NCBI RefSeq assembly: GCF_900110025.1
Contig: NZ_FOCE01000002.1
Coordinates: 496,001-560,000, forward strand
Length of the DNA: 64,000 nucleotides
Source: Gemmobacter aquatilis
GTDB taxonomy: Bacteria > Pseudomonadota > Alphaproteobacteria > Rhodobacterales > Rhodobacteraceae
Direction of reading: 5' to 3'
Below, one piece after another: positions 26,432 to 34,132 of the stretch; the first letter of the stretch is position 1; every line of letters begins with the position of its first letter. Made by a program: the position numbers and the translations under genes. Below the pieces are notes generated by a model, which worked only from the letters and a program-made list of their open reading frames with translations, had not been told where the DNA came from and did no database searches.

Positions 26432-26845
26432 ATGAACGACATGACTGTTTCCACAGCCGAATCCCAAGGCTGGAACACCGCCTGCATGGCGCATTTTCAC
26501 GCGGAATGCCCGACGCGGGCGCTGTTCGACCAGATCGCCGACAAATGGTCGATCATGATCCTTGCGGTGCTGGAACAGGGGCCGCAGCGGTTCAACACCA
26601 TTCGCCGCGCGCTGGAGGGGGTGTCGCAGAAATCGCTGACCCAGACGCTGCGGCGGCTGGAGCGCAACGGCCTTGTCACCCGCCGGGTTCTGGCCACCTC
26701 GCCCGTGGCAGTGGAATATGCGCTCAGCCCTTTGGGCGAAACGCTGATCCCGCCCTTCCGGGCGCTCTATCACTGGGTCAAGACCAGCATCCCCGCCGTC
26801 AATGCCGCAAGGGCGGCCTTTGATGCGCGGCAGGCCGAGGGCTGA
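26432..26845 (+). CDS. HxlR-family transcriptional regulator
   Basis: A 137-residue winged-helix regulator of the HxlR type: FDQIADKWSIMILAVLEQGPQRFNTIRRALEGVSQKSLTQTLRRLERNGLV. A cysteine just before the helix-turn-helix (HAECPTRALFDQ) is where redox- or electrophile-sensing HxlR proteins such as HypR and QsrR keep their sensor residue. Divergence from an old yellow enzyme gene supports a role as an electrophile-responsive controller of that gene. Start at 26432 or 26441 is not decided by a strong ribosome-binding site. The AT-rich gap 26350-26400 probably holds both promoters. Confidence 0.85.
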   Translation: MNDMTVSTAESQGWNTACMAHFHAECPTRALFDQIADKWSIMILAVLEQGPQRFNTIRRALEGVSQKSLTQTLRRLERNGLVTRRVLATSPVAVEYALSPLGETLIPPFRALYHWVKTSIPAVNAARAAFDARQAEG

Positions 26846-27433
26846 TTACAGCAGCACCGGCGTCCGGTCGCCTGCCGCATAGCGGCGCAGCACGGCGGGG
26901 TAGAGCTTGTGCTCCTGCACCAGCACCCGCGCGGCAAGATCGTCGGCGCTGTCGCCCGGCAGCACCGGCACCCGGGCTTGCCCCAGGATCGGCCCGTCAT
27001 CCAGAACCGCCGTTACCTCATGCACGGTACAGCCCGCCTGCGTATCGCCCGCGTCAATGGCGCGCTGATGGGTGTGCAGGCCGGGGTATTTCGGCAGCAG
27101 CGACGGGTGGATGTTCAGCATCCGCCCCTCGAACCGCGCCACGAAAGCCGGGGTCAGCACGCGCATGAAACCGGCAAGGCACAGGATATCCGGCGCCGCC
27201 GCTTCGATATGGCGCAGCAATTCCGCCTCGAACGCCGCGCGGTCCTTGCCGAAGGCGCGATGATCCACCGCCGCCGTCGCAATCCCCGCCGCCTGCGCCT
27301 TGACCAGCCCCGAGGCGGCAGGATCGTTGGAGGCCACCAGCACCGCGCGGCCTTGATGGTCGCCGGTCATCGAATTGACCAGCGCCACCATGTTGGAGCC
27401 ACCCCCCGAAATCAGGATGGCGACGCGCTTCAC
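26846..27433 (-). CDS. purN: Phosphoribosylglycinamide formyltransferase
   Basis: A 195-residue GAR transformylase (formyl-tetrahydrofolate dependent), third step of purine synthesis. [10 protein letters not shown] is the phosphate-binding loop; [20 protein letters not shown] contains the catalytic Asn and His, and [11 protein letters not shown] the catalytic Asp. It overlaps the end of purM by 4 bp, the usual purMN operon. Confidence 0.96.
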   Translation of the reverse strand: MKRVAILISGGGSNMVALVNSMTGDHQGRAVLVASNDPAASGLVKAQAAGIATAAVDHRAFGKDRAAFEAELLRHIEAAAPDILCLAGFMRVLTPAFVARFEGRMLNIHPSLLPKYPGLHTHQRAIDAGDTQAGCTVHEVTAVLDDGPILGQARVPVLPGDSADDLAARVLVQEHKLYPAVLRRYAAGDRTPVLL

Positions 27434-28476
27434 AGCAGTTTGCCCGAATAGATCACACCCTCGCCCGGCACCACCGTGCCCAGCCGGGTGACGGTTTCGC
27501 CCTCGTCCCGCAGCAGCGCTTCGATGGCATCGGCCCGGTCCGCCGCGACCACGGCAATCATGCCGATGCCGCAGTTGAAGGTTTTCAGCAGTTCCGGCTC
27601 GGTCATCCCGGCAGTTTCCGCCAGCCAGCGGAACACCGGCGGCAGTTGCCAGCTCGACAGATCAATGGCGCAGGCCAGCCCTTCGGGGATCACGCGCGGC
27701 GGGTTCTCGGTCAGCCCGCCGCCGGTGATATGGGCCAGCGCATGCACGCCGCCCGCCCGCACCGCCGCCAGCGCCTGTTTCACATAAAGCCGCGTCGGCG
27801 CCAGCAGCGCCGCCCCCAGCGTGCCGTCGCCGAACGGCGAAGCCGCATCCCAGCCCAGCCCCGAAAGCTCCACCACCTTGCGCACGAAGCTGTAGCCGTT
27901 GGAATGCACCCCGTTGGAGCCGAGGCCCAACAGAACGTCGCCCGCCTGCACGCCCGCAGGCATCTCGGTGCCACGCTCCATCGCGCCGACCGCAAAGCCC
28001 GCAAGGTCGAAATCGCCCTTGTGATACATGCCCGGCATCTCGGCGGTTTCACCACCGATCAGCGCGCAGCCCGATTGCACGCAGCCTTCGGCGATGCCGT
28101 TGATGATCCGCGTCGCCTCTTCGACATCCAGCTTGCCGGTGGCGAAATAATCGAGGAAGAACAGCGGCTCAGCGCCTTGACAGACCAGATCGTTGACGCA
28201 CATCGCCACAAGGTCGATGCCGATCGTATCCACATTGCCGGTGTCAATGGCGATGCGCAGCTTGGTGCCCACGCCATCCGTCGCCGCCACCAGCACCGGA
28301 TCGACATAGCCCGCGCCCTTCAGATCGAACAGCGCGCCAAAGCCGCCCAGGCCCGACATGGTGCCGCTGCGCGCGGTGCGCTTGGCGGCTGGCTTGATCC
28401 GCTCCACCAGCGCATTGCCGGCGTCGATATCCACGCCCGCATCGGCATAGGTCAATCCGTTCTTCGGCGTGGTCAT
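27430..28476 (-). CDS. purM: Phosphoribosylformylglycinamidine cyclo-ligase
   Basis: A 348-residue AIR synthetase of the PurM/ThiL fold. The N-terminus [23 protein letters not shown], the [14 protein letters not shown] loop, [23 protein letters not shown] and [11 protein letters not shown] are characteristic. It makes aminoimidazole ribonucleotide in purine synthesis. It is the first gene of the purM-purN operon and is divergent from the tRNA gene at 28616. Confidence 0.96.
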   Translation of the reverse strand: MTTPKNGLTYADAGVDIDAGNALVERIKPAAKRTARSGTMSGLGGFGALFDLKGAGYVDPVLVAATDGVGTKLRIAIDTGNVDTIGIDLVAMCVNDLVCQGAEPLFFLDYFATGKLDVEEATRIINGIAEGCVQSGCALIGGETAEMPGMYHKGDFDLAGFAVGAMERGTEMPAGVQAGDVLLGLGSNGVHSNGYSFVRKVVELSGLGWDAASPFGDGTLGAALLAPTRLYVKQALAAVRAGGVHALAHITGGGLTENPPRVIPEGLACAIDLSSWQLPPVFRWLAETAGMTEPELLKTFNCGIGMIAVVAADRADAIEALLRDEGETVTRLGTVVPGEGVIYSGKLL

Positions 28477-28615
28477 GGCTGGCGGCTCCCGTTCGGCGAT
28501 TCACATGCGCCTGCGCTTAGCGCAAGGCAGCCAGCGGAGCCAGTGGATTCCTGCCCCGCCCCGCGCGGCACAGCGACTTGACCCGCTGCCGCCATCTGCT
28601 AAACGGCAGAAGGCC

Positions 28616-28691
28616 GGGCCTGTAGCTCAATGGTCAGAGCAGGGCGCTCATAACGCCTTGGTTGGGGGTTCGAGTCCCTCCGGGCCTACCA
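28616..28691 (+). tRNA. tRNA with CAT anticodon, probably tRNA-Ile2 (tools may call it tRNA-Met)
   Basis: A 76-nt cloverleaf with encoded CCA: acceptor GGGCCTG/CGGGCCT, D arm GCTC...GAGC, anticodon arm GGGCG-CTCATAA-CGCCT (anticodon CAT), T arm GGGGG-TTCGAGT-CCCTC. The anticodon stem and the variable loop TTGGTTG look more like the lysidine-modified tRNA-Ile2 than elongator tRNA-Met, but this is a judgement by eye. Its 3' end borders an integrase remnant, so it is a likely integration site. Confidence 0.9.
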
Positions 28692-29017
28692 ACCCCCATA
28701 TATTTCTCCTTTTCTTTCAGGTTGTTAGCTGAATTCTTGGCGAACCTTGCGGGGTGGTTCGCCAAATTTTGTTCCATCTTCGCCCCATGAGGCAGACGCG
28801 CAATAGCCGAGTCGGCAAGGCCCTTGCGCCCGAAATCGTCACAGTAACGCTGCGCCTCGGCCAAGGTGATGTGGCCGCTTACCGACATAATTTCGTGCGG
28901 CGACGCGCCCGCCTCGGCAATGCGGCGGCAGATTGCCTTGCGCAAGGCCTTGTCGCACCATTCGCGCATGTCATTGCCGAGGCTATCAGAAGGTCGTGGC
29001 GAAATAGTGTTCCCCAC
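28634..29017 (-). pseudogene. Tyrosine recombinase (integrase) C-terminal remnant 1
   Basis: The recognisable part (about 28700-28984) is the catalytic C-terminus of a tyrosine recombinase: ALRKAICRRIAEAGASPHEIMSVSGHITLAEAQRYCDD carries the box II Arg, the conserved His of SGH and the nucleophile Tyr of QRY. Between EWCD and KALRKA about ten residues usual in relatives, including the His of HxxR, are missing, and everything upstream is absent. The frame runs on into the tRNA gene and stops in its D arm, as expected when an integrase gene abuts its attachment site. Non-functional. Confidence 0.7.
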
Positions 29018-29326
29018 CTTTGCGCCCGGTGCGGTTCGGCCAATGTCAGAAAACGCGATGCTTTATACCCTGTATAACGCCGGGCTACAGGCCGGGCCAC
29101 GGTCCACGGCTTCCGGCATACTGCCTCGACATGGCTCAAAGAACAGGAGTTCAATCGAGATTGGATCGAAACGCAATTGGCTCATGTCGATGGGGGAGTC
29201 CGTGGAGTATACAACTCGGCGGAATACCTGCGGCAACGTCGCACCATGATACAGGTTTGGGCCGACTTTCTGGCCGCGTTGCCCCGTCCAGATATGTCTG
29301 AAATGTTCAGCGACCTCCTAGGGTGA
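28998..29326 (+). pseudogene. P4-type integrase C-terminal remnant 2, frameshifted
   Basis: Read in two frames, this is the end of a P4-type integrase. First IVFPTFAPGAVRPMSENAM (from 28998 to about 29077), then after a frameshift HGFRHTASTWLKEQ (HxxR motif) followed by DWIETQLAHVDGGVRGVYN and YLRQRRTMIQVWADF, ending at TGA 29324-29326. The QLAH...VYN-x-A-x-YL-x-x-RR...WADF pattern is the family hallmark. The 5' two thirds are missing. It lies back to back with remnant 1, only about 14 bp apart at their broken 5' ends. Confidence 0.72.
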
Positions 29327-29329
29327 ATA

Positions 29330-29357
29330 GGCCCGGCGCACTTTCGCACGCCGGGCC
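29330..29357. terminator. Hairpin after integrase remnant 2
   Basis: GGCCCGGCG-cactttcgca-CGCCGGGCC (9-bp stem) directly after the stop of the integrase remnant. There is no T-run; it may be the old terminator of that gene. Confidence 0.45.
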
Positions 29358-29428
29358 CGGCAGCCAAACAGACACCCTTTGCAGGACCAGGTGAGTGCAT
29401 CGCTGCATCATTGTGGGCACAGGTTTAC

Positions 29429-30802
29429 CTAAGAGAAAAAAGGAGGGGACCACATATCTTCATATAGTACATCAAAGTCAAAGTTGATGCTGTACTTTAT
29501 GCCAATAATTAGGATCTCCGATCCATCATCCATTTCGACAAGTAAAGAACTTTGGCCTCCAGATTTATATCCCTTCACTTCCACAGCACCATCATCAATA
29601 GCTATTTTGTCAATTCCCACCAGAAAGTCAGCGATAGTATCGCGCGAGCCTGCTGCGCTTTTTCCAAAGTGAAATGTGTCAGCACCAGTGCCGCCAAACA
29701 GCATATCAGAACCATGGCCACCGTATATCTGATCCGCCCCAATACCTCCATATATTACATCAGATCCACTGTCACCCTGCAGGTGATCCCAGTCGTTGCC
29801 ACCAAATAATGTATCTGAATTTGAGCCCCCATGTATTATGTCGCCTTGGCCTTCCCCATAGAGGATGTCTGATGATCCGCCTCCTGTTATTGTATCAAAG
29901 CCGTCCCCTCCCCAGACAGTATCACTACCATGACTAGAGAACATCATGTCGTCACCTGATCCGCCGTATATGTTATCCAAGCCGGCAGAGCTTGATATGA
30001 AATCATTATCGCCGCCGCCATACACCGTGTCGTCCCCTAGGCCCGTGGTTATCAAGTCATTGCCAATGTCTGCTTGCACTGTGACTGACTGATTGTCAGT
30101 AACAATATAGTCAGACTGATTGCCGCGCCCAGTGGTAGATATCTGAGTGGAGTCTAACGGTACAAAGATTGCAAAATCAAATTCAGATGGCGGGGGTACA
30201 TATCCACCTCCTTGACCTGCATTCAACCTTAGAAATTCCCTAAGCTCAAACTCGAATACTTCCTTCGAAAAGTTAATTCTATCAACACCAAAGCTACCGA
30301 CTCCGGTGTAGGCTCCCCTCGGGATATCGTCTAAGGTCTCAATTTCCGCCAAGACGGAGTTGGTTATTCTAACTGTATTCCCCATCAAGTCAAAGCCATT
30401 TCCCGTACCTAGGTTGTCAATATCTCCTCCGTTGTGAACTTTGTCTCTAATACCAAAAACATGCAGCATTTCATGCGCTATGATATGCGTTAGCGAGTAC
30501 CCACTGACTTCCCCATTCAACCCGAGATAGGCCCTATTCTCATTATTTGGATTTATGTAGACATGTGGTGTGCGAACAAGAAACTCAGAAATTGGTCTCT
30601 CGTATATGAAGAAGCTATCTTGCTTTGTGGTGAAAGAGAATAGAATATCCGTTAGCGTGATTTTTGAAAGATATTTACCAGCCAGGGATGAGAATGTATC
30701 TGATTCGCATAACATACTGATGATGCCCTTGACCTTGCCTACTTGCGCAGCAGTCATGTTTTTAAATGAAATCTCAGCAATGAGATCATCCGCAAGTGTC
30801 AT
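29429..30802 (-). CDS. RTX-repeat protein with metzincin-like zinc protease motif
   Basis: A 457-residue protein with an N-terminal domain containing HEMLHVFGIRD (residues 110-120), which fits HExxHxxGxxD of metzincin proteases, and a possible Met-turn at Met140. Calcium-binding RTX nonapeptides (GGxGxDx(L/I/V)) run from about 246 to 378 (for example GGSGDDMMF, GGTGADTFHFG), followed by an 80-residue tail that would hold a type I secretion signal. There is no N-terminal signal peptide. The M10/serralysin order (protease, RTX, secretion tail) is kept, but the sequence is distant. Base composition is far more AT-rich than its neighbours, which suggests transfer. No type I exporter gene is nearby. 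Confidence 0.78.
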   Translation of the reverse strand: MTLADDLIAEISFKNMTAAQVGKVKGIISMLCESDTFSSLAGKYLSKITLTDILFSFTTKQDSFFIYERPISEFLVRTPHVYINPNNENRAYLGLNGEVSGYSLTHIIAHEMLHVFGIRDKVHNGGDIDNLGTGNGFDLMGNTVRITNSVLAEIETLDDIPRGAYTGVGSFGVDRINFSKEVFEFELREFLRLNAGQGGGYVPPPSEFDFAIFVPLDSTQISTTGRGNQSDYIVTDNQSVTVQADIGNDLITTGLGDDTVYGGGDNDFISSSAGLDNIYGGSGDDMMFSSHGSDTVWGGDGFDTITGGGSSDILYGEGQGDIIHGGSNSDTLFGGNDWDHLQGDSGSDVIYGGIGADQIYGGHGSDMLFGGTGADTFHFGKSAAGSRDTIADFLVGIDKIAIDDGAVEVKGYKSGGQSSLLVEMDDGSEILIIGIKYSINFDFDVLYEDMWSPPFFS

Positions 30803-31218
30803 ATTTTTTACTCCTGGCTAAGTGCCGTTAAATATTTTGGTGGGAAGGCGAGTCGATTATCTATATGGCCTATTGGTTGCAGCCCCCTCCCCCGTCCATG
30901 TGTTCCGCGGCATTTAAGAGGCTGTAAGTGCTAAGCGATGGCCTGCCTTGCGTAAACCATATCTCTTGGATCTTGGCCTTACAGATCTGATGCGAGTGTT
31001 TGCTCACCAGACCTCATAGTTTCGATGATTTTTGCGAAGCGTTCGATTAGGGATAGTTAGTGTGGCGGAAGGGGTGGCCGACAGCAGCATCATAGAAAAT
31101 AAGAGCGCAACATGCGTCAAATCTTCCCTCATCGTATGGGGCATTATTTCACGAGCGGATACCGAAACAAGCTGATTCGTACGGCCTTCTGTCGAGGCTA
31201 GGCTCCAGGCATTGAACG
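30803..31218. other. Non-coding gap between the RTX gene and the IS remnant
   Basis: About 416 bp, AT-rich next to the RTX gene and mixed further right. Short reading frames exist but none has a recognisable product. It should hold the RTX promoter near 30803-30860. No terminal inverted repeat of the neighbouring IS could be identified by eye. Confidence 0.4.
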
Positions 31219-31763
31219 TCAAAGCCAGAGCATGATGGTAGCGGCGAGGGCGAGGGCGGAGAGGAAGGTCTTTGTGCACCTGTCGTAACGTGTGGCGACG
31301 CGGCGCCAATCCTTGAGGCAGTCGAACATGATCTCGATCCGGTTGCGGCGGCGATAGCAGCCCTTGGCGACGGCGTGCAGCTTGGCGTACAGCCCGCCCT
31401 TCGTGCGCCCGCACTGATCGCCCCCCTTTTTCGCCCACAGGCTCGAAGCTGTGCGGTGCGCTTTCAGTTGGGTCGCGTCGATCATCACCATCTTCTGCTC
31501 GGTGCCCTCGAAGGCCAACCCCGCCATCATCCTGGCAAAGACCCCCATGTCGCCCCACCGCTTCCATAGTTTGTAGAGCGTCTTCGGCGGGCCATGCTCT
31601 CGAGGTGCTTCGTACGACCCCATCGCATCGCTATTTATGAATATTATTCCGATCAGCAATCGTCGGTCATCGATGCACAGCCTGCCATGGCTCTTCGGGA
31701 AAACGGCCGGAGCCAGTCCATCGGCTCGTCGGTCAGCCAGAAAAGGTTCAGGGGGCGGGTCAT
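31219..31763 (-). mobile_element. IS5-family transposase remnant, frameshifted and internally deleted
   Basis: The transposase begins MTRPLNLFWLTDEPMDWLRPF at 31763, shifts frame at a TTTTCC run near 31704 (one T lost), and continues with GIIFINSDAMGSY, LYKLWKRWGDMGVFARMM, MIDATQLKAHRTASS (first catalytic Asp) and RRRNRIEIMFDCLKDWRRVATRYDR (catalytic Glu). Between KLHAVA and KGCYRRR about 80 residues found in relatives, including the second Asp of the DDE triad, are deleted. It cannot transpose. Ends and target duplication were not found. Confidence 0.82.
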
Positions 31764-31894
31764 TTCAACATTCCTTTCTCGGGTCATCAACTTCTGTGGC
31801 CCAACGCCGCGCAGCATGTGGTCGGGCAGATCGGAATGAACGATGCTGCGCACGCCCCGCGCGCACTATCCAGATCGGGAAAGCCAGCCAGAAA

Positions 31895-31910
31895 TTCGCG
31901 TTTCGGATAG
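31895..31910 (+). promoter_or_regulatory. Motif TTCGCGTTTCGGATAG, site 1
   Basis: A 16-bp sequence 76 bp upstream of the start of the secreted-protein gene at 31987, in the same orientation. An identical copy lies in reverse at 36158-36173 and a 15/16 copy at 36197-36212, each upstream of another gene of this region. A shared regulator or promoter element is inferred. Confidence 0.5.
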
Positions 31911-31986
31911 CGGCAAAATCAGGCTTGCGGGAACATGACGCCATAGCGACAGGCAGAAAGCTGCCCCAACCGGAATGGAGAACGCC

Positions 31987-32496
31987 ATGAACACGACGGT
32001 ATTGCTGCGCCTTGCGCTGGCCACGGCTTGCGCGGTCGGAGCTGCGGCAGCGGCTCAGGCGAAGATCGTGGCCGAACCCGAGATGGCCGCCTTCTGCACC
32101 GGCGAGGCTGCGGCCAAGCTGGGCACCCGCCCGCGCAACATTCTCACGCTGCCGGTCGAGAAGTCCGGCGGAAAATACATCGTCTATGGCCAGAGCCCCG
32201 CCGAGGGTGCGGACGTGACAACCTTTGAATGCAAGTTCGGGTCAGACCGGAAATACCAGGGCATCAAGATCACCAGCCGCCCGGCGGGTGGCGCTTCGGC
32301 AGACAATGGCGGTGCGCCGCCTGCGGCCATGACGCGGTGCCGGGACATGGTCGGCGTTCCGGCCAAGGTCGAGACCGTCAGCCCGCTGCGCCCTGGTTTC
32401 ACCGAGATCATCCTGCGCGAGAATGCCAGTGGCCGCCGCATTGCCTGCACCGCCTCGGATGCGGGCGAGATCACGGACTGGGTGGAGCTGAACTGA
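31987..32496 (+). CDS. Secreted protein of unknown function with four cysteines
   Basis: A 169-residue protein with a signal peptide cleaved after AQA (MNTTVLLRLALATACAVGAAAAAQA). The mature part has four cysteines (FCTGE, FECKF, TRCRD, IACTA), which could form two disulfides in the periplasm, and no catalytic motif. I do not recognise a family. GGAG 6 bp before the ATG at 31987 sets the start. It lies 76 bp after motif site 1 and converges with the ClpP-like gene. Confidence 0.7.
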   Translation: MNTTVLLRLALATACAVGAAAAAQAKIVAEPEMAAFCTGEAAAKLGTRPRNILTLPVEKSGGKYIVYGQSPAEGADVTTFECKFGSDRKYQGIKITSRPAGGASADNGGAPPAAMTRCRDMVGVPAKVETVSPLRPGFTEIILRENASGRRIACTASDAGEITDWVELN

Positions 32497-32567
32497 CCAC
32501 GGATTTTTCGTAGCAGGTAGCCTTGGAAAACGGGGCGGCCCTGATCAGTGCCGCCCCGACCATGTTC

Positions 32568-33359
32568 TCAGGGCTGGCAATCCTCGGGCGTCAGATGGAT
32601 CAGCCAATGCGTGAAGGCCGGGCTGTCCTCATAGGCGCCCGGGCCTTCGTAGCGAACCGGCGGCAGGCCAAGCCGCGCCATGTCGGCGATGGAGAACCCC
32701 CAGCCAAGCTGTTCACCGCTGAGGCGGTCGTTGAACCGGTCGCCCACGCCACAGATGGCGAATGTGTCGTTGGCCAAGCCGATCCGGTCATAAAGTGCCT
32801 TCTCCTCGACGATCAGCGCCTCGAGCGTGGCCACCGCCTCGTCGAGCCAGGCCTCGAGGTCCATGGGGTTGCCAGCATCGTCCTTCATGTCCTTCGCCTG
32901 GTTTCCGACCACCTCGCGCATGTAGTCGCGCAGGCTCAGCCCCTTCTGATCGGCCGTGATCAGGAACCCCCGGTCGTTGCCATGCCAGCCGAGGAAGGCG
33001 TTTTCGCGGATGGTGATGCTGTTGGCACCGGGGGCAATGAAGTCGGCACAGGAAGAGAAGCAGCCAACCTCGATGGTCAGGTCGGGTTTCAGATCAGCGA
33101 TGATCGAGCCTATGAAGATGCCGGGCTTGGTATCGCCACCGCCGGAATTGACGACCATTTTGGTGACCTGCCCGCCTGGCAGGTCGCGCACGGCATCGCT
33201 GAGTGCAGTCAGGCCTGCCGCGTTGATGCCGCCGATATAGGTCAGCGTATCCCCCTCGATCTTCACGATGGGGTTCGGATCGGTCGAGGGCTTCACGGGG
33301 GCCCAATCGGCGAAGGCGGGGCTGGCGGCCAGCAGGGCGGCAATGGCAAGGGCGCGCAT
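32568..33359 (-). CDS. Periplasmic ClpP/crotonase-like serine protease (COG3904-like)
   Basis: A 263-residue protein with a signal peptide ending SPAFA. MVVNSGGGDTKPGIFIG, then CFSSCADFIAPGANS (residues 100-114), then LGWHG (His126) fit the ClpP/crotonase-like fold, in which a Ser in the SxxC region and the His form the active site; these proteins resemble the COG3904 group of predicted periplasmic proteases. The substrate is unknown. It is the last gene of a three-gene unit, and its ATG overlaps the CPBP stop as TGATG. Confidence 0.7.
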   Translation of the reverse strand: MRALAIAALLAASPAFADWAPVKPSTDPNPIVKIEGDTLTYIGGINAAGLTALSDAVRDLPGGQVTKMVVNSGGGDTKPGIFIGSIIADLKPDLTIEVGCFSSCADFIAPGANSITIRENAFLGWHGNDRGFLITADQKGLSLRDYMREVVGNQAKDMKDDAGNPMDLEAWLDEAVATLEALIVEEKALYDRIGLANDTFAICGVGDRFNDRLSGEQLGWGFSIADMARLGLPPVRYEGPGAYEDSPAFTHWLIHLTPEDCQP

Positions 33360-34132
33360 CAGACATACTCCTTTCCGTAGTCGCGCCCGGTATCCCGCAG
33401 GAAGAACAGGCCAAGAAGAAGCAAGGGCAGGCTCATTACGATGCTGCCATAGTCGCCAAGGGCCGTGGGGGCCGCCGCCGCCCCCGCGCCTGCCGCTGCC
33501 GTGTCTCCCGCGGCCACAAGGAAGGTGCCCGCATCCCACAGCCCGTGCAGCACGATCCCGGTCCAGAGTGACCCAGTCCGCAGCCGCACGGCGGCAAGGA
33601 AGACCCCCGACAGGAAGGCCGCAACTGCCTGCAGCACCGCCCCGCGCAGATCGCCCGTCAGGAACACGTTCAGCACATGCATCGCCCCGAACAGGACCGA
33701 CGAGCCAAGGATCGCCACCCAGATGCCATAGCTGCGGAACATCCCGCGCAGCCAGATACCTCGGAACATCACTTCTTCGGACCAGCCTACCATCATCGTA
33801 TTGGCCAGGATGAACAGGGTGACACTTGCGGGTGGAAGCCCGGCGTTCAGCGCGCTGGCCGCGAACAGCGCCAAGAATAGAAGCCAAGGCCAGATCACCT
33901 TCAGCGTGCCGCGCTGCGGACCTTGCGTCAGACCAACGTCACGCCACCAGCGGAACAGGACCACAACCACCAGCAGGAACAGGCTTGCCGCGGCGAGGGA
34001 CGGCGACAGCCCATGCTTCACAAGGTCGAGAAGGTCGATCCCCTCGGGTCCGGTACCTGCGATCTGGATACCGGAATTGATCGCCTGCCAGAGCAGATAG
34101 ACACCAAGGGCGACAAGGGCTGTCAGTTTCAT
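33359..34132 (-). CDS. CPBP family intramembrane metalloprotease
   Basis: A 257-residue membrane protein with about six to seven hydrophobic segments. The CPBP (Abi/CAAX protease-like) motifs are complete: SEEVMFRG (Glu119-Glu120, Arg124), FGAMH (His152) and VLHGLWDAG (His196, Asp200). It should cleave or modify substrates inside or at the membrane. The ATG at 34132 overlaps the upstream stop as ATGA; an ATG 9 bp further upstream is possible. It is coupled on both sides to the other hydrolase genes. Confidence 0.85.
   Translation of the reverse strand: MKLTALVALGVYLLWQAINSGIQIAGTGPEGIDLLDLVKHGLSPSLAAASLFLLVVVVLFRWWRDVGLTQGPQRGTLKVIWPWLLFLALFAASALNAGLPPASVTLFILANTMMVGWSEEVMFRGIWLRGMFRSYGIWVAILGSSVLFGAMHVLNVFLTGDLRGAVLQAVAAFLSGVFLAAVRLRTGSLWTGIVLHGLWDAGTFLVAAGDTAAAGAGAAAAPTALGDYGSIVMSLPLLLLGLFFLRDTGRDYGKEYV

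Noticed and set aside
28668-28691. Attachment-site copy of the tRNA 3' end elsewhere in the accessory region
   Set aside because: Searched by eye for the T-arm and acceptor sequence up to 37600 and found no convincing second copy; a degenerate one could have been missed.
31004-31567. Minus-strand frame extending left of the IS5 transposase remnant
   Set aside because: It reads the transposase in a shifted frame and then non-coding DNA; only the frames with transposase motifs were annotated.
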